From positions 1 through 5,107 of the forward strand of contig JAHFAK010000133.1 in assembly GCA_023250585.1 (NCBI GenBank): DNA of 5,107 nucleotides. The letters run 5' to 3'. The position numbers were made by a program, and so were the translations under genes. Of this stretch, positions 1-5,107 are shown in pieces; positions within the stretch are counted from its first letter, which is position 1, and every line of letters starts with the position of its first letter. The DNA is from Deltaproteobacteria bacterium (GTDB lineage Bacteria; Bdellovibrionota_F; JAHFAK01). The notes beneath the pieces are model-generated. The model saw nothing but the letters and a program-made list of their open reading frames with translations. It did not search any database and was not told the DNA's origin.

Positions 1-75
1 AATGATATTATTAAAGCAGTAGAGGGGAGAAGAGAATATTCTAAGGAACGTATAAAGGCATTAACTAAAAGATAA
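1..75 (+). CDS. C-terminal end of an unidentified protein (partial, 5' end outside window)
   Basis: Frame 1 is open from the first base and ends at TAA (73-75), giving 24 residues that finish KERIKALTKR. The tail is rich in Lys, Arg and Glu and looks helical, as expected of a real protein C-terminus. No start codon with a ribosome binding site lies inside the window, so the gene must begin upstream. The piece is too short to assign to a family. It is convergent with ddl, whose stop lies about 90 bases further on. It could be a chance open frame, but the composition and the lack of any competing explanation favour a gene end. Confidence 0.5.
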   Translation, partial: NDIIKAVEGRREYSKERIKALTKR

Positions 76-91
76 GCAGTAGAATTCCCTT

Positions 92-131
92 CATATTATG
101 AGGTGCATATTATGAGGTGCATTATGAGGTG
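92..131. repeat. 14-bp tandem repeat, about 2.9 copies
   Basis: The unit CATATTATGAGGTG occurs twice perfectly (92-105 and 106-119). A third copy lacks two bases (120-131, CATTATGAGGTG). The repeat lies in the convergent gap between the partial upstream gene and the 3' end of ddl. Each unit carries an ATGA and a GAGG, but the resulting mini-frames are only a few codons long or run antisense into ddl, so coding is unlikely. A replication-slippage microsatellite is the simplest reading. Confidence 0.85.
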
Positions 132-167
132 TGACACAACTTCCGGTCCGATGGGGTGTAGGCACTT

Positions 168-1271
168 TTACAATGCGTATGAAAAAACGAGTTTTTGCTT
201 TGCTTGCTTACGTTCAATTGCTAAGTGAATCAACTCATCAAGTAATTGGCTGTAAGAAAGCCCCGATACTTCCCACAATTTTGGGTACATGCTAATTTTT
301 GTAAAACCGGGAATTGTGTTGATTTCATTGATGAGAAATTTTCCTGATTTTTTTTCTAAAAACATATCAACACGAGCCATTCCAGAGCAGGCAAGAGAAG
401 CATATGCTCGCATTGCAACTTTTTTACAGGCTTTGATTTCTTTATCAGAAAGTTGAGCGGGAATATCTAATCGTGCTCCATTGTCGTCGATATACTTTGC
501 TTCATATGAATAAAATTCATGATTTTGTGGAATAATTTCTCCGGGCAGTGATGCCTTTGGATTTTCATTCCCTAAAACTGAAATTTCAATTTCTCTGCCT
601 TCAATCGCTTCTTCAATAATAATTTTATGATCATAGCGAAAGGCAAGTTCAGCTGCGGCATTAAATTCTGATTCATTTTTTACTTTGCTGATCCCCACTG
701 AAGAACCAAGATTTGCCGGTTTAATAAAAATAGTTGATCCCAATTTTTTTGATATCGTTGTATACGACAGCTTGTCTCCCTTAAAAAAATAAAGAAATCG
801 AGGAGTAGGAATTTTAGCTTCTTTGAGTAAACGCTTCATCATTACTTTGTCCATACCAATTGATGAGCCTAAAGCATCAGCTCCAACATACGGAATACCG
901 GCAAGTTCGAGATAGCCTTGTATTGTTCCATCTTCTCCATATGTTCCATGCAGAATGGGAAAAACGGCATCGATCTGTTCAATAATACATTTTCCGATGG
1001 CGCTTTCGATGAGCATTGGCCGCTCAGGGTAGGGCAAAATTGTAGCTTTTTGAGGCAATACTTTCAGTGCTATTGTTTTTGGATCTGTAGGGTTTATAAG
1101 ATAATCTTCATTATCTAAAAGATGCCAAGTCCCGTTTTTATCTATACCAACCAAAGTAATGGCGTATTTTTCTTTATCAAGAGCAGTAACAATATTTTTT
1201 GCCGACAGAAGAGAAATTTCATGTTCAGCGCTTCTTCCACCCATGATAACTATGAGATTGAGCTTTTTCAT
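168..1271 (-). CDS. ddl: D-alanine--D-alanine ligase (DdlA-type ATP-grasp enzyme)
   Basis: This cytoplasmic ligase joins two D-alanines using ATP, making the dipeptide that MurF adds to the peptidoglycan precursor. Its 367 residues match the long DdlA class (E. coli DdlA is about 364; DdlB about 306). Visible landmarks are the N-terminal GGRSAEHE motif (11-18, with the substrate-contacting Glu16), HGTYGEDG (108-115), the ATP-grasp GMDK (139-142), IKPANLGSSVG (183-193), YEAKY (256-260), and the metal and nucleotide residues Arg300, Asp302, Glu316 and Asn318 followed by PGF. Tyr260 aligns with E. coli DdlB Tyr216, which favours D-Ala-D-Ala over the D-lactate-forming VanA-type enzymes. The start is the first ATG after an in-frame TAA nine bases upstream; no clear Shine-Dalgarno precedes it. 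It is transcribed divergently from the proline-dehydrogenase cluster. No key residue seems to be missing, so I judge it functional. Confidence 0.96.
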   Translation of the reverse strand: MKKLNLIVIMGGRSAEHEISLLSAKNIVTALDKEKYAITLVGIDKNGTWHLLDNEDYLINPTDPKTIALKVLPQKATILPYPERPMLIESAIGKCIIEQIDAVFPILHGTYGEDGTIQGYLELAGIPYVGADALGSSIGMDKVMMKRLLKEAKIPTPRFLYFFKGDKLSYTTISKKLGSTIFIKPANLGSSVGISKVKNESEFNAAAELAFRYDHKIIIEEAIEGREIEISVLGNENPKASLPGEIIPQNHEFYSYEAKYIDDNGARLDIPAQLSDKEIKACKKVAMRAYASLACSGMARVDMFLEKKSGKFLINEINTIPGFTKISMYPKLWEVSGLSYSQLLDELIHLAIERKQAKQKLVFSYAL

Positions 1272-1373
1272 AGAAGCTTAACGTATAGAAAAAATACTTG
1301 TTAATCAAAGAAATTTTTTCTAATAGTCTTGGCTTTCGTATATAAAGTAAACAGTAATAGAAGAGGAGTTTCC
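1272..1373. promoter_or_regulatory. divergent intergenic region between ddl and the three-gene cluster
   Basis: This 102-base AT-rich gap must hold the start signals for both directions. On the plus strand, TATAAA (1341-1346) could be a -10 box, with only a poor -35 (TTCTAA, 1318-1323) 17 bases before it. On the minus strand, TTGATT (complement of 1303-1308) and TATACG (complement of 1282-1287) are 15 bases apart and could serve ddl, which would give a very short leader. Neither promoter is strong. I see no clear operator palindrome or riboswitch. Confidence 0.35.
1363..1368 (+). promoter_or_regulatory. Shine-Dalgarno that fixes the start of the proline-dehydrogenase-like gene
   Basis: GAGGAG ends five bases before the ATG at 1374. 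The reading frame is open further upstream to a TTG at 1329, but that codon has no ribosome binding site. Starting at 1374 also places a Lys-plus-hydrophobic signal sequence exactly at the N-terminus, so 1374 is preferred. Confidence 0.8.
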
Positions 1374-1445
1374 ATGAAATACTTGAAATTGATTTTTGGG
1401 TTAATAATTTTACTTCAAATAGGACATTATAGTAGAGTATACTCT
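1374..1445 (+). other. predicted signal peptide or membrane anchor of the PRODH-like protein
   Basis: The first 24 residues have a basic start (MKYLK), a hydrophobic core of about twelve residues (LIFGLIILLQIG) and a polar end RVYS, with plausible signal peptidase cleavage after Ser24. The adjacent Cys26 is not preceded by a standard lipobox (Leu-Ala/Ser-Gly/Ala), so a lipoprotein is less likely. Family homology begins only after this segment, around residue 45, so the segment is an extra extension rather than part of the barrel. Confidence 0.65.
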
Positions 1446-2438
1446 CAATGTAATCTTTTTGTCACTGCTAATACATATATGAAAGATACTTCTTTTTGGA
1501 ATAAGATTGTACTCTTCTTTGGCCGTAATTACCTCGCGGGTAGTTCACTCGAAGAAGGCTATGAGACAATTAAAAAATTTCATGCGCTCGGACGAAAATC
1601 TACGTTTGATATTGTTGGAGAAGATTCGCATACTCTCAAAGATGCTGATGCAATTTTACATACATATAAACAAATAGCAGATGATTTTTATGCGGAATAT
1701 GGAGAGGAAGATGTTGTATCTATTTCATTAAAACCGACAGGAATTTGTGCGGTGAATAGGCATACGTTTTTACCCGAGACACCTCTCAATGAACGTCTCT
1801 ATGCGTATGGTGCATATGCTTCTAAAAAAGGTAAACGAAAAATTAGCCTCGATATGGAAGATAGTAATTATACTGATGCATCAATTGAAGCTGTCCGATA
1901 TTCTTGGCGGAAGGGCGTTCCTATTGGATTGGTTTTACAATCACGACTTAATAGAACTGAGCACGATATAGACACAATTTTTAGTGAAAATTATCCTATC
2001 CCACGACATCAATTACGCGTTCGGATTGTTATTGGCGTTTACGTTGAACCTGAAGATATTGCAACCAATGATCGCCAAAAGGCAAAAGAGAGACTTGTCG
2101 ATCGTGTAGGACAATTATTTGATAAGGGAGCCTATGTAGAAATTGCTACACACGACCCTGATATTATAGATCGAATTATTAATGAAATTATTATTCCTCG
2201 TAATATTTCTCCCGATAGATTTGAGTTTCAATTCTTGAAAGGGGTGGAAAATGGATATATGATTGAAAAAAAAGTAATGCGACGAGGATATACCGTACGA
2301 TATTACTTAGGAATAGAACTCAAAAAATTTGCAAGTGTACCTTATATAAAAAGGAGACTCAGTAATAATCCTGCTTTTATAAGGCATGGAATAAAAAATA
2401 TATGGCAACAAATGATTAACTTTTTTACGGGTGAATAG
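1374..2438 (+). CDS. proline dehydrogenase-like protein with N-terminal signal peptide
   Basis: The 354-residue product matches the single-domain proline dehydrogenase (PRODH) barrel, which oxidises L-proline to pyrroline-5-carboxylate with FAD. Recognisable blocks are FDIVGE (78-83), SISLKPTG (116-123), SLDMEDS (158-164), GLVLQSRLNRT (185-195), ATHDP (258-262), RFEFQFLKGV (282-291), GYTVRYY (305-311) and IKRRL (325-329). These resemble the Thermus PRODH, and the expected substrate residues are kept: Lys120, Asp160, Tyr223, Tyr311, Arg327 and Arg328. The usual VKGAY block reads VIGVY (219-223), so the FAD-site Lys and Ala are changed. Residues 1-24 (MKYLK, then a hydrophobic run, then VYS before Gln25-Cys26) look like a signal peptide or anchor, which is unusual for this normally cytoplasmic enzyme; QC is not a proper lipobox. 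No pyrroline-5-carboxylate dehydrogenase is adjacent. The stop codon overlaps the next gene's GTG by one base. The fold is confident; the proline substrate is inferred. Confidence 0.85.
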   Translation: MKYLKLIFGLIILLQIGHYSRVYSQCNLFVTANTYMKDTSFWNKIVLFFGRNYLAGSSLEEGYETIKKFHALGRKSTFDIVGEDSHTLKDADAILHTYKQIADDFYAEYGEEDVVSISLKPTGICAVNRHTFLPETPLNERLYAYGAYASKKGKRKISLDMEDSNYTDASIEAVRYSWRKGVPIGLVLQSRLNRTEHDIDTIFSENYPIPRHQLRVRIVIGVYVEPEDIATNDRQKAKERLVDRVGQLFDKGAYVEIATHDPDIIDRIINEIIIPRNISPDRFEFQFLKGVENGYMIEKKVMRRGYTVRYYLGIELKKFASVPYIKRRLSNNPAFIRHGIKNIWQQMINFFTGE

Positions 2439-3253
2439 TGAAAAATAAAGAAACTGTCATTGCGAGCGAAGCGAAGCAATCTTTAGTAAAAGATGCGAGA
2501 TTGCTTTGCCTTCTTCGAAGGCTCGCAATGACACTGATTTTAGTCTTCTCCTCTTCCCCTCTTTTTGCTGATGAGGCTGCTCTACTTTTTACAGCTCATA
2601 AACAGTATGAAGCGGGCCATTATGAAGAAGCCCTGAAAGTCTATACAGAAGTTGCTCAGACAATACCGAACGGGCATGTGTACTATAATATTGGCAATTG
2701 CTATGTTCGACTGGGTGAAATTGGCAAAGCTCTTTTTTATTACAAAAAATCGCAAAGGCTTATCCCTTATGATCCTGAACTTATCGCCAATATCAACTAT
2801 GTACGTGGGTTAACTAAAGATACAATTGACCGTCAGAGCTTTGAGTCTATTTCACAAAAGCTCTTTTTTTGGTATTATGTTTTTAATTTCAAAACACTGA
2901 TTAGTATAACAATTATAATTAATTTTTTATTTTTTCTCTTTCTGTTTTTGAGATATTTAAAAATAAATAATGAATATCTTTCCTGGATTTTCTATGTACT
3001 TTTTATTTTGAATCTCATCTTTATCTCAACGAGTGCAGTTAAATATTACGAGGAATGCGTAATTAAAGAAGGCGTTGTAATTACGGACGAAATTGATATA
3101 CGTTCAGGTTTTGGAATTACGAATTCAGTTCTATTTAAACTTCATGCAGGAGCTGAATTTAATCTCCTTGAAGAAAATGATGGTTGGGTTAAAATTGAGC
3201 TTACTGACGGAAAAAAAGGCTGGGTTTCTACAAAGGATGTCATATATGAATAG
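2438..3253 (+). CDS. BatE-like protein: signal peptide, TPR, two membrane segments, SH3b domain
   Basis: A 271-residue envelope protein. In order: a basic and hydrophobic signal sequence (about 22-44, probable cleavage LFA|DE), two tetratricopeptide repeats (about 48-81 and 82-115, with the typical YNIGNCYVRLGEIGKALFYY core), two hydrophobic membrane helices (about 153-171 and 181-199), and a C-terminal bacterial SH3 domain (about 207-270, ending DGKKGWVSTKDVIYE). This TPR-TM-TM-SH3 order is that of BatE proteins from aerotolerance (Bat) operons, though no other Bat gene is seen here. TPR and SH3b modules bind proteins or wall components, so a scaffold role in the envelope is inferred. The GTG start shares its G with the preceding TAG stop, which suggests translational coupling. 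Residues 6-32 are encoded by an inserted palindromic repeat. ATG 2528 is an alternative start, but it would leave the signal peptide without its basic residues. Confidence 0.75.
   Translation: MKNKETVIASEAKQSLVKDARLLCLLRRLAMTLILVFSSSPLFADEAALLFTAHKQYEAGHYEEALKVYTEVAQTIPNGHVYYNIGNCYVRLGEIGKALFYYKKSQRLIPYDPELIANINYVRGLTKDTIDRQSFESISQKLFFWYYVFNFKTLISITIIINFLFFLFLFLRYLKINNEYLSWIFYVLFILNLIFISTSAVKYYEECVIKEGVVITDEIDIRSGFGITNSVLFKLHAGAEFNLLEENDGWVKIELTDGKKGWVSTKDVIYE
2455..2533. repeat. dispersed palindromic repeat (EAKQS-type) inside the coding region
   Basis: This 79-bp imperfect inverted repeat has outer arms TGTCATTGCGAG (2455-2466) and CTCGCAATGACA (2522-2533), and inner arms AAGCAATCT (2474-2482) and AGATTGCTT (2498-2506) around a 15-base centre. 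The right half carries its own hairpin, GCCTTC-TTC-GAAGGC (2508-2522). The sequence is of the widely distributed 'gtcattgcgagcgaagcgaagcaatct' type found as many copies in several bacterial lineages, comparable to REP or Rickettsia palindromic elements. Read in this frame it gives VIASEAKQS...LLCLLRRLAMT, the peptide typical of such elements when they land in genes. It is the only copy in the window. ACTG flanks it on both sides (2453-2456 and 2533-2536), possibly a short target duplication. Confidence 0.9.
3232..3236 (+). promoter_or_regulatory. rng: Shine-Dalgarno that fixes the RNase G start
   Basis: AAAGG lies nine bases before the ATG at 3246, inside the end of the TPR/SH3 gene. The frame is open upstream to ATG 3093, and a second ATG at 3237 overlaps this site. 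Only 3246 has both the spacing and an N-terminus (MNSLIISAKKHETRVALIEN) typical of RNase E/G proteins. Confidence 0.7.
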
Positions 3254-4748
3254 TCTTATTATTAGTGCAAAAAAACATGAAACTCGAGTTGCTCTCATCG
3301 AGAATGATGATCTCGTTGAACTGTACATTGAACGCAAAAGTGAACGAGGACTTGTCGGGAATATTTATAAAGGCAAAGTAGTACGTGTGCTTCCAGCAAT
3401 GCAAGCAGCATTTGTAAATATCGGCCTTTCAAGAACTGCATTTTTATATATCCGCGATGTATATGAAGATCTAGATGACATTGATATTGAAACACCAGAT
3501 GAGTCAGCGGAGAAACCAAAAGAAAAAGATAAGCGATACCCAAAAGGCAAGATTGAAGACCTTTTAAAAGAAGGACAAGAAGTATTAGTACAAGTATCTA
3601 AAGATCCGATTGCCAATAAAGGCGCTCGTGTTACTTCGCATATTTCAATCCCTGGCCGGCATTTGGTTTTAGTTCCCACGATGAATCGCGTTGGTGTGTC
3701 GAAAAAAATAGGAAGCCATGCAGAGCGCGAACGTCTCAAAGCAATGGTTAACGATTTTGTAAAAGATAATAAAGTGGGAATTATTATCCGTACGGTTTCA
3801 GAAAACCTTAAGGCTGCTGATTTGAAAGCTGATCTCAATTACCTCCATGAAACATGGAAAAATATAGTAAAAATTAAAGATAGTAAAAAGCCGCCCGCTC
3901 TTCTGTATGAAGAAATTGACTTAAGCTTGCGTGCAGTTCGTGATCTTGCTACCAGTGAGATGGATACAATTCTTATTGATTCAAAAGATGCCTATAAAGA
4001 GCTTTTAAATTTTACGAAAAAATTTATTCCTTCGGTAAAATCTAAAATTGAACTTTTTATGAAGAATGAAAGTATTTTTAAGAGCATTGGAATTGATATC
4101 GATATTGAAAAATCTTTGAATCGTAAAGTCTGGCTTAAATCTGGAGGCTATATTGTAATCGATACAACAGAAGCGCTTACGGCAATTGATGTAAATTCAG
4201 GCAAACATGTCGGTAAAGGAAATTTTGAAGATGCAATTGTAAAAATAAATTTAGAAGCGGTAAAAGAAGTCACGTATCAGCTTCGACTTCGTAACATTGG
4301 TGGAATTATTGTCGTTGATTTTATTGATATGATGAAAGAATCAAATCGAAAAAAAGTGCATCGAGCATTTGTTGAAGCTTTAGAAAAAGACAAAGCCCGA
4401 ACAACAGCGCTGCCCATTTCTGACTTTGGTCTCCTTCAATTGACCAGAAAACGCACACGTGAAAATCTGCTTCAAACATTAACGGATCGTTGTTTTTATT
4501 GCCGAGGAACAGGATTTCTGAAATCAAAAATTACCATTGCATATGACATCATTGAAGAAGTAGAAGAGCACCTCATGCAGAAGGAAATATCTTCGGTTCG
4601 TATAGAAGCTAATTGGGAAATAGCTGATATTCTCAACAGCAAAGAAAATTATATTGTTAAGAATTTGGTTCAGAAATATAAAAAAGAAGTTCTTGTCAGC
4701 CCACGAACTGATTTTCATCTCGAAGACTACGAAATTATTGAGAGCTAA
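3246..4748 (+). CDS. rng: ribonuclease G / RNase E catalytic-domain family endoribonuclease
   Basis: This Mg-dependent endonuclease cuts AU-rich single-stranded RNA in rRNA maturation and mRNA decay. At 500 residues it is close to E. coli RNase G (489) and lacks the long C-terminal scaffold of RNase E. Visible are the S1 RNA-binding domain (about 37-130, GNIYKGKVVRVLPAMQAAFVNIG at its start), GRHLVLVP (137-144), the 5'-monophosphate sensor pair Arg182-Thr183 (IIRTVSENL), the catalytic aspartates Asp315 (AIDVNSG) and Asp358 (IVVDFIDM) with LRLRNIGG between them, and the Zn-link CFYC (Cys416, Cys419) before RGTG. A charged, acidic insert at about 72-104 makes the S1 region slightly longer than in E. 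coli. The start overlaps the end of the TPR/SH3 gene by eight bases, implying co-transcription and coupling. All catalytic residues are present. Confidence 0.95.
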   Translation: MNSLIISAKKHETRVALIENDDLVELYIERKSERGLVGNIYKGKVVRVLPAMQAAFVNIGLSRTAFLYIRDVYEDLDDIDIETPDESAEKPKEKDKRYPKGKIEDLLKEGQEVLVQVSKDPIANKGARVTSHISIPGRHLVLVPTMNRVGVSKKIGSHAERERLKAMVNDFVKDNKVGIIIRTVSENLKAADLKADLNYLHETWKNIVKIKDSKKPPALLYEEIDLSLRAVRDLATSEMDTILIDSKDAYKELLNFTKKFIPSVKSKIELFMKNESIFKSIGIDIDIEKSLNRKVWLKSGGYIVIDTTEALTAIDVNSGKHVGKGNFEDAIVKINLEAVKEVTYQLRLRNIGGIIVVDFIDMMKESNRKKVHRAFVEALEKDKARTTALPISDFGLLQLTRKRTRENLLQTLTDRCFYCRGTGFLKSKITIAYDIIEEVEEHLMQKEISSVRIEANWEIADILNSKENYIVKNLVQKYKKEVLVSPRTDFHLEDYEIIES

Positions 4749-4822
4749 AAAATGCCTAATAATTGTCTTTAATTTCAATTATCTACAATATAGTTCGCAT
4801 TTGTGTCAAAAATCACTGTCTT

Positions 4823-4850
4823 TTTTCATTAAAATATGATAGACTATAAT
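4823..4850 (+). promoter_or_regulatory. sigma70-type promoter for the small NHLP-like gene
   Basis: A perfect -10 box TATAAT (4845-4850) lies 16 bases after TTTTCA (4823-4828), a four-of-six match to the -35 consensus. Transcription would begin near 4857, giving a leader of about 20 bases that holds just the ribosome binding site. This gap (4749-4876) shows no convincing terminator after rng, so read-through from the upstream cluster is also possible. Confidence 0.65.
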
Positions 4851-4862
4851 TGTAACCAAAAG

Positions 4863-4868
4863 AGGAGG
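4863..4868 (+). promoter_or_regulatory. consensus Shine-Dalgarno of the small protein
   Basis: AGGAGG ends eight bases before ATG 4877 and is followed by a second purine stretch, AAGAGG. It is the strongest ribosome binding site in the window and suggests high translation of the 76-residue product. Confidence 0.85.
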
Positions 4869-4876
4869 AAGAGGTT

Positions 4877-5107
4877 ATGTCAAAAGTAAAAATTCTTCAG
4901 GTTATCAAACGAGCGCTCGACGACTCGGATTTTGCAAACAATCTATACGCTAATCCTGAAAAGGCTTTGCGTGGTTTTAATCTTTCTTCGCATGAAATTG
5001 ATCTTATTAAAAACATGCGAGGTGATTCACTGGAAAAGTTTGCATTCGAACTCGAAGATCGGCTTAATAAAGATGACGATTGGTGGATTGGATCGCTACA
5101 AGATTAA
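4877..5107 (+). CDS. small NHLP/Os1348-like protein, possible RiPP precursor
   Basis: A complete 76-residue acidic protein ending at the window's last base. It shows the pattern of nitrile-hydratase-leader-like (NHLP clan, Os1348-type) peptides: an amphipathic helix ending DDSDFANNLYANPEKAL (about 15-30), then GFNLSSHEIDLIKNM (33-47), then an acidic helix (50-64) and a short tail NKDDDWWIGSLQD. The D-x-x-F...L...P-E-x-A-L-x-G-F-x-L-x-x-x-E signature is also shared with LigA-type dioxygenase small subunits, so the fold is better supported than the function. NHLP leaders often precede a core peptide made into a RiPP; here the only core candidate is the last ten or so residues with the WW pair, and no Gly-Gly cleavage site is present. 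It has no cysteines, signal peptide or membrane segment. Its own promoter and a perfect AGGAGG suggest separate, strong expression. Partner genes would lie beyond the window. Family assignment is from memory of the motif. Confidence 0.6.
   Translation: MSKVKILQVIKRALDDSDFANNLYANPEKALRGFNLSSHEIDLIKNMRGDSLEKFAFELEDRLNKDDDWWIGSLQD

Noticed and set aside
129-137. Short palindrome GTGTGACAC between the tandem repeat and ddl
   Set aside because: At nine bases it could easily arise by chance, and it has no T run or second copy to suggest a terminator or operator.
106-231. Small plus-strand frame from the tandem repeat running into the 3' end of ddl
   Set aside because: About 38 codons, mostly antisense to ddl, and its start lies within a slippage repeat; there is no supporting similarity.
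1329-1373. Longer PRODH-like protein starting at TTG 1329 (15 extra residues)
   Set aside because: There is no ribosome binding site before the TTG, and the extension would push the signal sequence away from the N-terminus; ATG 1374 has GAGGAG at good spacing.
3093-3245. Upstream extension of RNase G from ATG 3093 (51 residues)
   Set aside because: It lies entirely within the SH3 domain of the preceding gene in another frame and has no family similarity; the family N-terminus begins at 3246.
3365-3838. 157-codon minus-strand open frame
   Set aside because: It is antisense to the RNase G coding region, with no ribosome binding site and no recognisable domain; it is a shadow of the real gene.
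4749-4830. Possible rho-independent terminator after rng (GTGTCAAAAATCAC followed by a T run near 4820-4826)
   Set aside because: The stem is only three or so base pairs and AT-rich; it is not a convincing terminator hairpin.

Overview
This is an AT-rich bacterial window (roughly 35-38% G+C by eye) with standard genetic code, Shine-Dalgarno-led starts and tightly overlapping genes. A D-Ala-D-Ala ligase shows that the organism makes peptidoglycan. Signal peptides and a two-membrane-segment SH3 protein fit a diderm-like cell. One gene contains a dispersed palindromic repeat that reads as '...ASEAKQS...RRLAMT'. From memory, such repeats occur in Rickettsiales, Dependentiae-like and other small or host-associated lineages, so I offer a host-associated or candidate-phylum bacterium only as a weak guess.

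Layout: (1) Positions 1-75 hold the last 24 codons of an unidentified plus-strand gene. (2) A short convergent gap follows, with three copies of a 14-bp tandem repeat at 92-131. (3) A complete ddl lies on the minus strand (168-1271). (4) A 102-bp divergent gap separates ddl from a plus-strand cluster of three overlapping genes: a proline-dehydrogenase-like protein with an apparent signal peptide (1374-2438), a BatE-like TPR/membrane/SH3 protein (2438-3253; TAGTG overlap), and RNase G/E (3246-4748; 8-nt overlap). (5) A 128-nt gap carries a sigma70-type promoter and a perfect AGGAGG. (6) It drives a 76-residue acidic protein resembling the nitrile-hydratase-leader-like (NHLP/Os1348) peptides, ending at the last base of the window.

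The three-gene cluster looks like one transcript with translational coupling, but its members have no obvious shared pathway: a redox enzyme that may be outside the cytoplasm, an envelope-anchored TPR/SH3 protein, and a cytoplasmic RNA-processing nuclease. The most interesting points are the exported proline-dehydrogenase fold with altered FAD-site residues, the palindromic repeat that now supplies the N-terminus and signal-peptide n-region of the TPR protein, and the small NHLP-like protein with its own strong expression signals.
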